Notes under the pieces: model-generated
Databases searched by the model: none
What the model was told of the DNA's origin: nothing
Seen by the model: the letters and a program-made list of their open reading frames with translations, nothing else
Translations under genes and position numbers: made by a program
Assembly (NCBI GenBank): GCA_964030475.1
Contig: CAXIPT010000009.1
Coordinates: 3,893,767 to 3,957,766 of the forward strand
Direction: 5' to 3'
Length of the DNA stretch: 64,000 nucleotides
From: Tethya wilhelma
Taxonomy: Eukaryota; Porifera; Demospongiae; Tethyida; Tethyidae
Shown here: positions 26,543 to 39,100 of the stretch, piece by piece
Position numbering within the stretch: the first letter of the stretch is position 1
Layout of the letters: every line of letters starts with the position of its first letter

Positions 26543-27725
26543 TTTCATATCAATTTTTAGCAGGAAAATACTTTCCAAGTTGCCCTAGCCACTGATGGTA
26601 CTAGATCCCTTGTCTTCTTCATCTATGATGATATTCAGTGGGGAGAGTTTAGCAACATGGGGTTCAGGAATGCAAATGGAACTGATGTGTTTATGCTTCC
26701 CAGTGCTCTTACTAACGAAACAGTTGAAATTGAGTTAACCAGCAACGTTGATCGGCCTGGACTCTACATTTTCCAAGTGGATGGTAAGTTGTTATCGTAA
26801 CAGTGCTTATCTAGTGTTACTATAATCATTATAAAGTTTTTGACTACCAAAAATGACCACGGCAAACTTCCTAGTAATTCTTATTGCTTAACTCTTGCTT
26901 GGAGTAGGTTTCCATAATAATTATCTCCGCATGAGAATAATTATGGTTCAACAAAATTTACATTAGAGAGTATACCGTAGTATTACTCTGCAAATTGTAA
27001 TTAACCCTCGGCGTGTGAAACACGCCGAACTCAGGTACATTAAGGCACGGGACCCTCATTAAAATGAAAAAATATGCGTATTGCCTGTAACTTTCTTACC
27101 AACAGTGCTGTTGTCGTGGAAACATGCGTACAAAGACTTTGCATGATGCTTAACATACTTGCACCAACATCTTGGTCATGTGACTTACCACTTGTTGAAT
27201 ATTTTGAATTAATGAATAATTAATTAGGCGGAGCTGAAGACCTGTTTCCATGGCAACCAAATTTTTATGTGAGAATCGACTTATTATGCACTTAATGAAA
27301 TTTACCACTCCGTCTTGATTACTTGTTGCCATGGTGAGATACGAAAGCCTTTCCATTTATTGCACACCTCTCGTCACTATGTTTCGGCCAATATCTCACC
27401 ATGGCAACAAGTAATCAAGACGGAGTGGTAAATTTTATTAAGTACATGGTAAGTCGATTCTCACATAAAAGTTTGGTTGCCATGGAAACAGGTCTTCAGC
27501 TCCGCCTAATTAATTATTCATTAATTCAAAATATTTAACGAGTGGTAAGTCACATGACCAAGATTTTGGTGCAAGTGTGTTAAGGACCATACAAAGTCTT
27601 TGTACGCATGTTTCCACGACAACAGCACTGTTAGTAAGAAAGTTACAGGCAATACACATATTTTTTCATTTTAATGACGGTCCCGTGCCTTAATGTACCT
27701 GAGAAAGGGTTATAGTAGTCATTTT

Positions 27726-27766
<41 letters not shown>

Positions 27767-30085
27767 CACTCTTAATCTGAAGAACAGCAAGTCTACTCTG
27801 AAAATTAAGAACATAAGCATAGAGTACTGAGGTTCATCTAAAAAAAATATGTGTATCAGAAGCTAAAAGCTTATAGTTCTTGAGCTATGCCAGGATTTTC
27901 AGTCCGAGCCATCACTCGGGCGGCCATTTTGGCTATGTGGCCCCACCCACTATAGCACTACGTATACGTATACGTATATGTATAGCGAGCTAACGAGAGC
28001 TGCCTGATCGTGCGCTAGCTGCACATTATCTATGCTAGAACACTGGAAGTCTGAGATAGCGACACTGGCTCTAGTATAAATGCTTATAGACGTAACAGAG
28101 TATTTCTAGTCCAAGTGCTTGTGTTTTGCAAACTCTGCAGCAAGATAGCTTGTGATAATGTTATGATCGCGACGTTGCCTAAGTAGCAACGCCCATGCAC
28201 AGTACAGTCTGCATGCATTGCCAGCCTCGATGTTATACAGCTGCAGTAAAGTATAGAAAGTGTGTTTTACATGAGATTGCAATGCTGACAGTATACGTAC
28301 AATCATGCCTCGATATCCTTCCTCATTGCCTCATTCATTATAGTAATGCATGCAATAAATATTGTATTGCATAGACGGTGTGTATCACAGTGTATATATG
28401 GCTTCCCACTAGCGCTCTCTTCAGAGCGCTCTGCAAAGTTTCTGTGAGTTTTGTTGGTGTACAGAGTTAAAAGAGTGTCCTAAGGAGGCCTCAAACATAT
28501 TTGTAGCCTTATCTTTCTTTCTGTGAGAATTTATAAACATCAACATTTTGTATTGTGTCTTGGGACGTGCAGCCCATTCCTACTATACGTACTACCGTAC
28601 GTATATAATTTGCAGAATATTCTAGTCCATTATAGACTGTCCATAACTTATTGTATAGTGTAAGTAAGTAATTACATGCCCTGAGGTCATTGCCTTTAAA
28701 TGAAAGCCACCATATGCATGGTGCACAACCCTCTGCGTATATACATTGTAGTACACACTGCATGTCTATGCAATACTATAATACTAGTGACAATGTTGAA
28801 CATCAAAGGGGCGAGCTGTTATCATTGCTATGTAGCCAACAATTAAGTTCATCAATAATTGATGTTACTTCAACTATACAACACACATAAAAATGAAAGC
28901 TGAATATTAACCAGGATGTTGGACAAATGAACTAAAGTGTATTTGAAAATGTATATACAGCATGACTGAGCAGCATGATCCAATTGCTAGTTGCTCAAAA
29001 ACTGACAGACAGGTGTATGTGCCAGTATAGGAGCCAGCAGTACCACCTGTCCGGCGTTTTTCTCTGCTTTCCTTTACTCAGCTATGCTCCCTTTTGGTAG
29101 TCTTCAGCCCCTCTAATTGTGGTCTCTCCGGTCATTGCATGACTCAGTTTCGAGTCTTTAACTATAGGGGCACCAACTTGGCGAGCATTTAAGTTTACTC
29201 TGTTTTCAGCTCAAGCAGCAGCTTTCTGTGACTGACTCACTGACTGGTCAAACTTCTCTGAAGTGCAAAATGACGATAAACACGTGGACCTACGCGCATG
29301 CGCTGTAAAGCTGAACAGGCAATGATCGTCATAAACATAACCTAAATTTAAACAAAGGACATACGCCAGACTATACAACATACAATATATAGAAAATTTC
29401 GCCGTTGACTACACTAGTGTGGGGCTCGCTCCGGCTCGCCCCAATTATTTATTGCATCCATGCATTAATGAGGTAATGAAGAAGGCTATCGAGGCATACA
29501 TGCATAATTGTACATACTGTAAACGTGAAGATGTTGGCGATACATTAAATTTGGAAATTTGGCGATCACCTAGGAAATCGCCAATATTTCGTCATACATT
29601 GTTCACATTTAAAAAAGTAAAACTTAACCCCAAATTTTAAACTGCCAATATTTTTGTTGGAGGCAGCCAGACCAAAATCGCCAAAATAATTCCCGCCAAT
29701 ATTTCCATGTTTAATGTATACTATCAGCATTGCAATGTCTTGTTAAACACACTTTATACTTTACTGCAGCTGTATAGCATCAAGGCATACACTGTACTGT
29801 GGCATGGGCATGGCTAGGCAACGTCGCAATCATAATATCATGAGCTCGCTTGCAGCAGAGTTTGCAAAAACACAAGCGATTGGACTAGAAATACTCTGTT
29901 GCATCTAAACATTTGTACTAGTCTAAGAGTCAGTATCACTATCTTAGACTTCCAGTGTTCTAGCGAGGTGCAGCTAGCAGTAAAAATATAATTTTGTTAG
30001 ATAAACATCAGTACTCTTCAGAGTAGACTTGCTGTTCTTCAGAAAGAGTGAACACACACAAGCACACACATATCCCACACACACG

Positions 30086-30131
<46 letters not shown>

Positions 30132-33100
30132 CCGAGGGTTAATTATGTCTTTGATAATTAATTATTAAGCCCATAAAATTTAATGTGCACAACATTGTTT
30201 ATGGAAATCTCAGGACTCACTATTTGCAACAAGGCTTGTCTCAATGGAGGTACATGTATAAATGGAAGTGAATGCTTGTGTACTCCTGAGTGGACTGGTA
30301 GTAACTGTGAAACTGGTATGTAATAAAGGTAGTATAATACAACCTACTCCAATTATGTACATGTTATCCTTTGACAGTTTAAACTCTACATGTTTGTTTT
30401 ATGATGCAGCTAAGCATGCACCTTTTATGCTAACTATATAATGTAAGCAACACTGTAGCTCTAGTCTAGCTTTTATAGTTGTAAAAAAGAGCATTAACAC
30501 TACTATCCCCTTCACATGCTGTTGAGAAAACGTTACTCTAAGCATCACTATCAAGATTGCAATGCATGACCTCTACTCAGCGTAGTTATGGACCAGGTCA
30601 GGTAAGTTTTGAACAATTTTTATAAAACTGATTACAGGAAGATACAAAATAGATAGAAATTAAATGTTAGAGATTTAAGTTTACACAAAAGTTAATTAAG
30701 TTAATTATTAATAATTAATTACTAATGATGTAATAATAGGTGGCGCACCCACCATTGTAATGGATTTCAATTCAATAAACGGCTTGAGAACTTGCTAACT
30801 ATCTATTCAGCCACTCTGGGGGGCTCATACGCTTTATATACCTAGGTGAACCAAAATCCTATAATATACTTAATATCATTCTTAGAAATACTAAAACTAA
30901 AATATTTGCCAGTTTTGCATCTCATTAGTAGTCATATTCACGGGAACCATCTGTGGTAGCTTGTTTCCAAAACGTATGCTGTAAATACTGTAGTTGCAAC
31001 ATAGAGACACAGTTCATCAATTCAGTGCTGCTTAAAACCAAGCACCTCCATGCACTCTGTTTAACACTATACAGTCTATTTTCAGCCTTATATATATACT
31101 CTTGCTTCTTGCTATAGATGATTATGTATTGCACTGATCTGAAGCAATATGTACGGTTGCCGTTTAAGGAGATGCTAGTATTTCATCAAAATCACTCATA
31201 CAGTTGACAGTGAGATAATTAACCCCATCTAGTAGTCGTTTAGCTACTGGTACATACCCCTTCAAGAGTTGAAGCTCTAACTTTGTATTATATAGGTATA
31301 TTTTACAAATTTACACTGGAAATCCAAAGTTGAGTACTAAGAGGCTATATGTGTAAACAATAGTGCTAAAGATCATAATGCGCAAAGTGCATGTAGAAAT
31401 TGTCAATGAAATTTTTGTATCCAAAAGTGCATGTGTACTTTGTAGGTTATCGTGCTTGTGTAATACTGTATAGCTGAAAACTTTTGTGTGCATTTTAATA
31501 AATTATTTAATTTTGTCGAAATTGTCAAATTTCTCCATATTGGCCAAAAATAAATTCAACGAATTTATTTCCCATAATTAATTTTATTATATGAATATTT
31601 GAATATGCACATGCTAGTGTAATCCTGATAGAAGTGTTCACAACAATGTTTTCTCCACATTCCTACACAAAATAAACTTGAAACCTGTTATGTAGGTGCA
31701 TGCAGGTGTATAGGCTATAAAGCAGTACCATCACTTTTAAAAGCTTGGTTGCCTGGCTAAAAGAAGCTTTAGTTGCACGGCAATAATTATCATAGCGCAT
31801 TAGCCCCTACCTCCCATATATAGTTTTTTTACACTGCCAGAAGCTTCACTATTAATCTAAGAAAGTTTTCTGCACAGTCATGTTGCTTATAGCTTTATGA
31901 CATGAAAAGCCTAGTCAAATCTACTTTAGCAAAAGAACAATAAAAAGAAGGCACACATGCATGCTTACTAGCTATTATTGCCGCGTGATTTAATGCGCTT
32001 TTTAAGTTTCATTTTCCAAAATTAAAGTTTGCCAATATCAATAATTATTGAGCCCCTTTCACCAAATTTAATTCTCGCTCAAATAACCAGTTATACAGTA
32101 ATCAGTATGTTGGTAGTCAATGAATGCAATTGTATTATATTGAAATGAATTGCACTCAGTGTGACATATATAAATTAATTGCCCTCAGTTTGATGACAGT
32201 TGCAGTTAATACATCGGATATTACTTTTCAATCATTGTACTCTAGCTCTGTGTGAAGTGGATTGTGCTAATGGTGGGGAGTGTATTGGAGTAAATCAGTG
32301 TTCATGTACACCACAATGGTCTGGGGTGACTTGTGAATCAGGTACGCCTACAATTATACAAGTTTAAAAGACCTTGTTTCAAATCCCAGTTAAATCTCAA
32401 GAATTTTTTCAATGATTTTTAATGTGACGATACCATGTGCCACAAAAACTTGCTTACTATAATTATATTATATATAACTACTGATTGTCAACTACTATAC
32501 GAAGAATTGCAATAAATGTTATTGTCTTACTTTTATGTTTTAATTTTGTCAACTCCTTTGTATTTGTACATAATTTTCAGTAGTCCGATTGACTCATATT
32601 AATTTTATTCTGCTCATAGCAATAATTAATATTATAGTCCACTCCTTCATATTACACTAATAACTATAGATAAATTAAAGGTGCTATAATTATTTCCACA
32701 GCTGTTTGTGTACCACCATGTGTTATGGGAAACTGTACCATGCCTGGAGTTTGCAGTTGCTTTGCTGGGTATACAGGATTAACATGTCGTGAAGGTGAAT
32801 ATTAATATAGCAGCTATTAATTCTCTTTTTCTGGATTTCCTGATTATTATCTCTAAATTAATACCACAGATTCGGAAATTTTTGCCAGTCACGTCAGTGG
32901 CAAAATTAAGCATATGAAAATTTAAAACAAATGGCAATCTTTACCGAATCGGTCAAAATTGGTGAAAATTAAACAAGCAAAAAATTTGTAGCACTGAAAA
33001 TTTCCCTATTTACGGTATAGACCTGTTACACGTGACGTCACAGGTCACATGACATAAAAAAAGTCAGCCATCTTGGAGGACAACTTTGTACAGGGAGTAT

Positions 33101-36100
33101 GAGAAGATAAAAATAGGATCGTTTTGTTGCTCATAGCCTAGTCTGTTGTAACTTCTAACTTAGAAATTAATTTTAGTATAGGCTAATAGTTACACAAAAC
33201 ATACTGAAAAATCAGAACTTTTGCAGCAGCTGCTACAAAGATCGTAGTACAACTGCTCATCTCTTGTCCTCCAATGGGCGGGGCTTATCTCCGTATTTTC
33301 TCCCTTAATTTTTTGTAATTTTATTTTTTTGAGCACATAATGCTTGTACGTGCAACAGGTCTATATAGTCCCCTTTTCTGTACTCTATGCTTGTAATATC
33401 TACAATTGTTTCTACACATCCAGTAACTATTAAATAGCTTGCCGGAGGTTATAGTATATTGTTTTGTTTTGTTTTCATGCCATGTGTATGTCTTCAAAAA
33501 CGTAGTATAATTATGGTAAGTTGAGTAATAAGTCTTCATTAGGCTTTATACTGAAAGCATTCAGCTAGTTGCACAAAGGGTTGACCATTAGTACCTTCAT
33601 TATACTAATGATAACCTACCATTCTGTTCAGCTGACACATGAAATTACTTCACTATTTACACATAATTCATACATTGAAAGATGATCTGGAGTGCTTGTT
33701 TCTCAATGGTGGATGTGAACAAACTTGCACCAACACTCTTGGCAGCTTTTTTTGTGGTTGTAATGATGGATATGTACTCAACAGTGACCAAAGGACATGT
33801 AACGGTATATGCTATGATCTCCTTTACTCATTACTAATAATGTTATTGTATGCATGCTTTTGCACACATGTACTATGCAAGTTGACATAATTTATTAGCA
33901 ATGCATGTTATTGAACCACATATATAGTCAGAGATTATGCAGTGAAGGCAATTAAGAATCTTGCATATTCGTAGTAACACAAGAAAAATCCCATATGGAG
34001 CTTGTGGCAGTATAACTATATTATTATTAAAGACATGCATGTTTAAACGCTTGCAATATTACTGAGTTTTGCAGCTCATCCATCATGGCCTGGTTGACAT
34101 TAAGGCCAAGCCTTTTAGTTATGCCCATTGACTATAATCTAAGTCTGTGTATTATGCCAGCTAGAGTGTTTAGTCTGATTGCTTGGATTGTCCAGTTGTC
34201 CATGGTCCCATAGCAAATGTAGTGTGAAATACATGCAGTAAGCATTCAATGTTTTATCAAGTATATTACCACTAAAAACTTTTTCCAGTTCATGATTATT
34301 ACTACCTATAATTATACACCTGTTTTTTAATGCTTTGTTCACTGTTGATAATATAGACATTGATGAATGTTTAGAAAGCAATGGAAATTGTGATGATATC
34401 TGTACTAATGAACCTGGTAGTCATGTTTGCAGCTGTTCTACTGGTTACCAGTTTGAACGCTTTGACCTCAATGACACTACTAACTCTGGTATCCAATGTC
34501 AAGGTAAAGATATACAAGCATGCATGCTGGTGCACCATGGTTCCTGCATAAAATCATATCTACCATAATCATTACATGTCTGCTATCAGTCCATTTACAG
34601 CGTGCATTATTAACCTAAATTGACTATATTAATTTTTTTTTTTTTTCTTAGATCGTGATGAGTGTGCTGATGCAAATGGAGATTGTGATCATATTTGCAC
34701 TAACACTTTGGGAAGCTTTGAGTGCAGTTGTAACAATGGTTTCCTTCTAAGGAATGATGGGCGTGGGTGTGAAGGTATGTAATATTGTGATACAGTCATT
34801 TCTTAGCAACTTAAGTATGGAATATCCTCTGTAACTGTTTGTTATTAGATGAAAATGAATGTGAAAATGGAAAGCACAACTGCTCTAACACAGCTATCTG
34901 TGTGAATGGATTTGGTTTTTTCAGATGTACTTGTCCTCCAGGATATCGAGTGGATAGTACATATTCATCATGTGCTGGTAAGTCAATTGATCCTTGCCTT
35001 TGTGGTTCCCAGGCTCCTCCCTTGCAAATACGTATTTCTTTTGAAAATATGGAGGGAGAGAGCCTGGTATCAAATGTCATGTGTGTGGTGTTTTTAATGT
35101 CAATTTATATGCAGTCATTTTTCTTAAAGTTGCCTTGAATAGGACAGAATGGACGTAAACACTTTAAAAAACAGTTTTATGCTTGTTTTAAGCTTTTTTA
35201 CTAGCAGAGACCAGAGAATAAACCCATTACTGATTAGTTGTGGTCATCAGTTTGTCTTCATGTCTTGTTGAAGAGTCACAGAAAATTAAATTGAAATTGA
35301 AATCAGAGATCTGGAACTAAAACGACTGATATGAGAGGCTAGATAATTATGTTTTGTTGAATAATTAACATTCATTAGCAGTAACTTAGTGTCCTTGGTC
35401 TTTTAATGCCATCGTTATCCACTTGTAGCTCTCTAAGCATCCTAAACTGGCCAACACAAAGCTGAAACTATTTTCTGGATCACGTGTTGGGATCTTAAAT
35501 GGTTGTTAACTGGAGGTTGTTGTTTGAGCTTGTATCGTAGCAGATAAACTTTTGTGTAGACTGATGATGAAGGCTCTCGAGCCGAAACGTCTCATTCATT
35601 AAAGTTTATCTGCTACGATACAAGCTCAAACAACAACCTCCAGTTAACATCTAGCACGTAGCAATGAGCCTGACATCAATCATCTTAAATGGTTATTAAT
35701 GCTACTAATTTTTTTAATAATAATAATATTAACAATAAACCACAGAGGTCGCACAGGTCATGACTACCTTGCCTCCATATGTGATATTTGATGTCAGGCT
35801 CCCTCCCTCAGTATTATTTAAGTGAATGTAAATAAAGCATTGCTAGCTGTATCATGCAGGCACTTTGCGTACAGAAAATTTGTGCTGAGTGTCAGTTGAA
35901 ACATCATGCAGAATCTGGCATTCCATTAGGGCTATTATTATGGTCAATACACAATATTTATTATTCTATTCTGCAATTCCTACTAAACCATCCCATTATT
36001 CGTGTAAATCTCCTCATGAGTTTTGTCAGAATACAACGAATACATTGACTTCAAGGGGTTCAACATGACAGCAGTTTTATAATGTTCTTGTTTACTCAAT

Positions 36101-39100
36101 TTAACTTCCAATACATCTTTCTGGTTTGAACATGCTACTGTCACATCTAGGTGCCGTGATCACCTATGGCATTTTACTACTTCCCATTTACTTTTGTTTA
36201 TTCTCAAATTTAACCCATTTATTTCTGACATTATGCTTTCTTTTCGTAGATATCAATGAATGTGAAGAAAATATAGCAGGTTGTAATCAGCATTGCAACA
36301 ACACTGATGGTGGCTTTTTCTGCTCATGTTTTGATGGCTTTGTACTTCATGATGACAGTTTGACCTGCATTGGTTGGTACTGTAACAAATTTAGCTATTT
36401 TTTTTAATGTCAGTGAAAATTGTTGTATGTTCTATACTGTAGACTATAATGAGTGTGAAGAAGAACAACATGGATGTGAGCATGCATGTGTCAATGACAT
36501 AGGAAGTTACCACTGTGAATGTCAAAAGGGTTTCTTTCTTACTGAAAATAACCAAAATTGTGAAGGTATGGTCTCTATCACATGCATTTCCCAGAATCTG
36601 CATGTATACTATTGATTTTCTTATAGCTAAATCATGTCCAATGCTGACATCACCTGAAAATGGAAGGATCAGTGGTTGTACGCCAGACTCACAGACTACT
36701 GGTGAACAATGTCGGTTTAGTTGTAATCATGGGTATGAACTAGGTGGTTCCTCGGTTCGAGTTTGTACTCCTAGTACTGTTTGGACTGGTCAACCTGCAG
36801 TATGTGAACCCTTGAAGTGTCCTCGTTTAGTTCCACCTAACAATAGTGCACTTCTACCGCCATGTGTTGGTGAATTTAACTCATCATGTACAGTGATATG
36901 TGATTTCAGCTTCAAGTTAATTGGACCTGAGCGACAAACGTGTCAGCTTGGCGAGAATGAAATGATTCCTGATTGGTCTGGCCCCCCAACTTGTGTTGGT
37001 AAGCTGTACGTGATTTATTAAAAGTTATTGTTTAATAAAAATAGTCATGTAGCAAATATGGGTTGTGTGTTGGTTTCCTTAGTGTCATTGTGTCCATCTG
37101 CATGCTACAAAAAAATAACCCAATTCAGCTTAACTAATTGTTCCCAGCAAGTGTCTCTGTGCATGCACTCTCATAATATTATAATTGCATACTCAATTCC
37201 ACACCCCTCAAACAATAATCTATATCAGTTTTAATAATTCTAATAGTTGACATAAATATTTTCTATCTTGGAATTCTAAAGTGAATGGGCTTGTGGAATT
37301 CTCTGTGCCTAACCTATAATAAAAGTATGATTGCATGTTGCACAACTCATTCATAAAAGTTTGATTCCACGAAACTTCAAACTCCATACATTAATATACA
37401 ATAAATAAACACACTAAAACCAAAAAGATCTCTAATTGTTTTTTTTTTTTCGGTGGTATTAATAGTACATCTTCTACTGTGCTTCTAATATTGTTGTACA
37501 ATGTGTGTGTCTGCTGACGCTATTAATTTTGTATCTTGATTTTTCAATAGAAACAAATCCATGTGAGCCTAACCCATGTAAACATGGTGGCGTATGTTCG
37601 AAATCTTCAAGTTCTGGTAGTTTTGTATGTGACTGTAGCAAAACTAGCTATGAAGGTCTCACTTGTGAGACTGGAGTGGTGTTTATTCCTGAACGAATTC
37701 CTAGTTTAACTCAAAACACACCGAGGATGCTGTCAATAAATGCATTTCCTGATACAGAACTTCTTGTTACATTTCAAACAGAATTGGATGTCAGACCAAA
37801 TTCAATAACATTTAATCCATCCAATACGGGAGCTAGATTTACTCTCCTAAGCCAAAGCACTGGACAGTTTAGTCTGAGATATGTCCTATCAGGTGATGCT
37901 GCTGATAGCTTTATACCTCCTGATGCATCTCCTGTGTTTGTTATGGCGAGAGAAGATCAAAGGAAACCAGTGAATTCCTACTTTGATGCTGTGGGAAATA
38001 ATCCAGGATTCTTGAATGAGAGTTGCTGCAGATCACCAATTCTAGAAGAAGAATGTCCAATGAATGTAAAAGGAGAAAAAATCAGCTTTCTGTCCACATG
38101 TGTGTGGCAGGAATATGATTCTCAATTTGAATCGAATGGCATTGTGTTTGCTCAATCCAATCGTCTTATAGTTCCATTGTCCATTAGTGGACTTCGAGTA
38201 GGTTATAGTAATCGAAAAATTGAGAGCAGTCTGCTATCCTCTGACTGTGACCCATGCCCCAACATTGATCAAGCTAATGATGAAAGCTGTTATGTTTATG
38301 ACTTTGATTCTGGGGATATTGAGGATTTCGTTAATACAAGATCTTTGGCTCAAACATTCTTTCAAAGAATTCAACCCCTCTTTCCTGACTGGCTTAGAAT
38401 ATCCATCCCAAGCTTCAGTATCAGCAGCAGGTTTAGTCCATTCAGAGATGAGTTTGTGACCAAACTGACAAGTAATGAAGACCTGAGATCTGTGGATGGG
38501 TGTTCTAGGGTTGATCCTGAGGATCCAGGCATTTACTCCATCTTAAGCTACAGACAGTCATTGCAACTCAACTTAGATGGTGGAAACAGTGTCACTTTCA
38601 TGCCAGCCAATCTTCGTTTTGTGCTAATGTGCTTTGCTGTTAACCTGTGCCAGGAAATGGATTCTCCTGTGTACATTGGTTTACCTCAAGAAGTACAGGC
38701 AGTTATCAAGAGTTTGCCAGAATTTCAACCTTTTGTTGATAGAAATTGGAATTTCACGATAAACAGTGTAACACTCTACCGCACAGCTAAAAGTCTAACA
38801 TTTAATGATTACTACTGGAATGGAGTGGATATGTTTAATCCCACAGAGATAACAGGAGACTACAGGATTAGTACTACTGCTACCATTGTGTATTCCTCTG
38901 TACATGATTTTTTACATTTGCAGCTGAACATTGATGGAATATTGCTCTCCCACTTTGACAACATAAATGTAAGACACAAATTAGGAGTATATTAACTTGA
39001 TCAACTTTGAGAAACTGTTTGTTTTCTTGTAGGTTCGAAATGGCCTCTACCAGGGTAATACACTTTTAAATGTATCGACATTAATTGATCATGATACCAG

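Larger units (their letters stand above)
26998..30145. mobile_element. Composite 3.15-kb foldback element filling one intron
   Basis: Ends TAATTAACCCTCGGC (26998-27012) and GCCGAGGGTTAATTA (30131-30145) are perfect inverted copies. Inside them are a (GT)n tract (27730-27765) and its mirrored (CA)n tract (about 30075-30129). Then come paired arms of several hundred bases: about 27766-28305 (CACTCTTAATCTGAAGAACA ...) against about 29710-30058. The middle contains a partial copy of the 9024-type arm (28400-28610, inverted). A palindromic MITE has inserted near the left end (27035-27698). The small ORFs between 27150 and 29640 are element sequence. No transposase was recognised. Confidence 0.75.

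Noticed and set aside
37551..38968. AMOP or vWD domain after NIDO, as in Mucin-4/SUSD2
   Set aside because: The cysteine spacing and the vWD GDPH-type landmark were not found in this region, so it is left unassigned.
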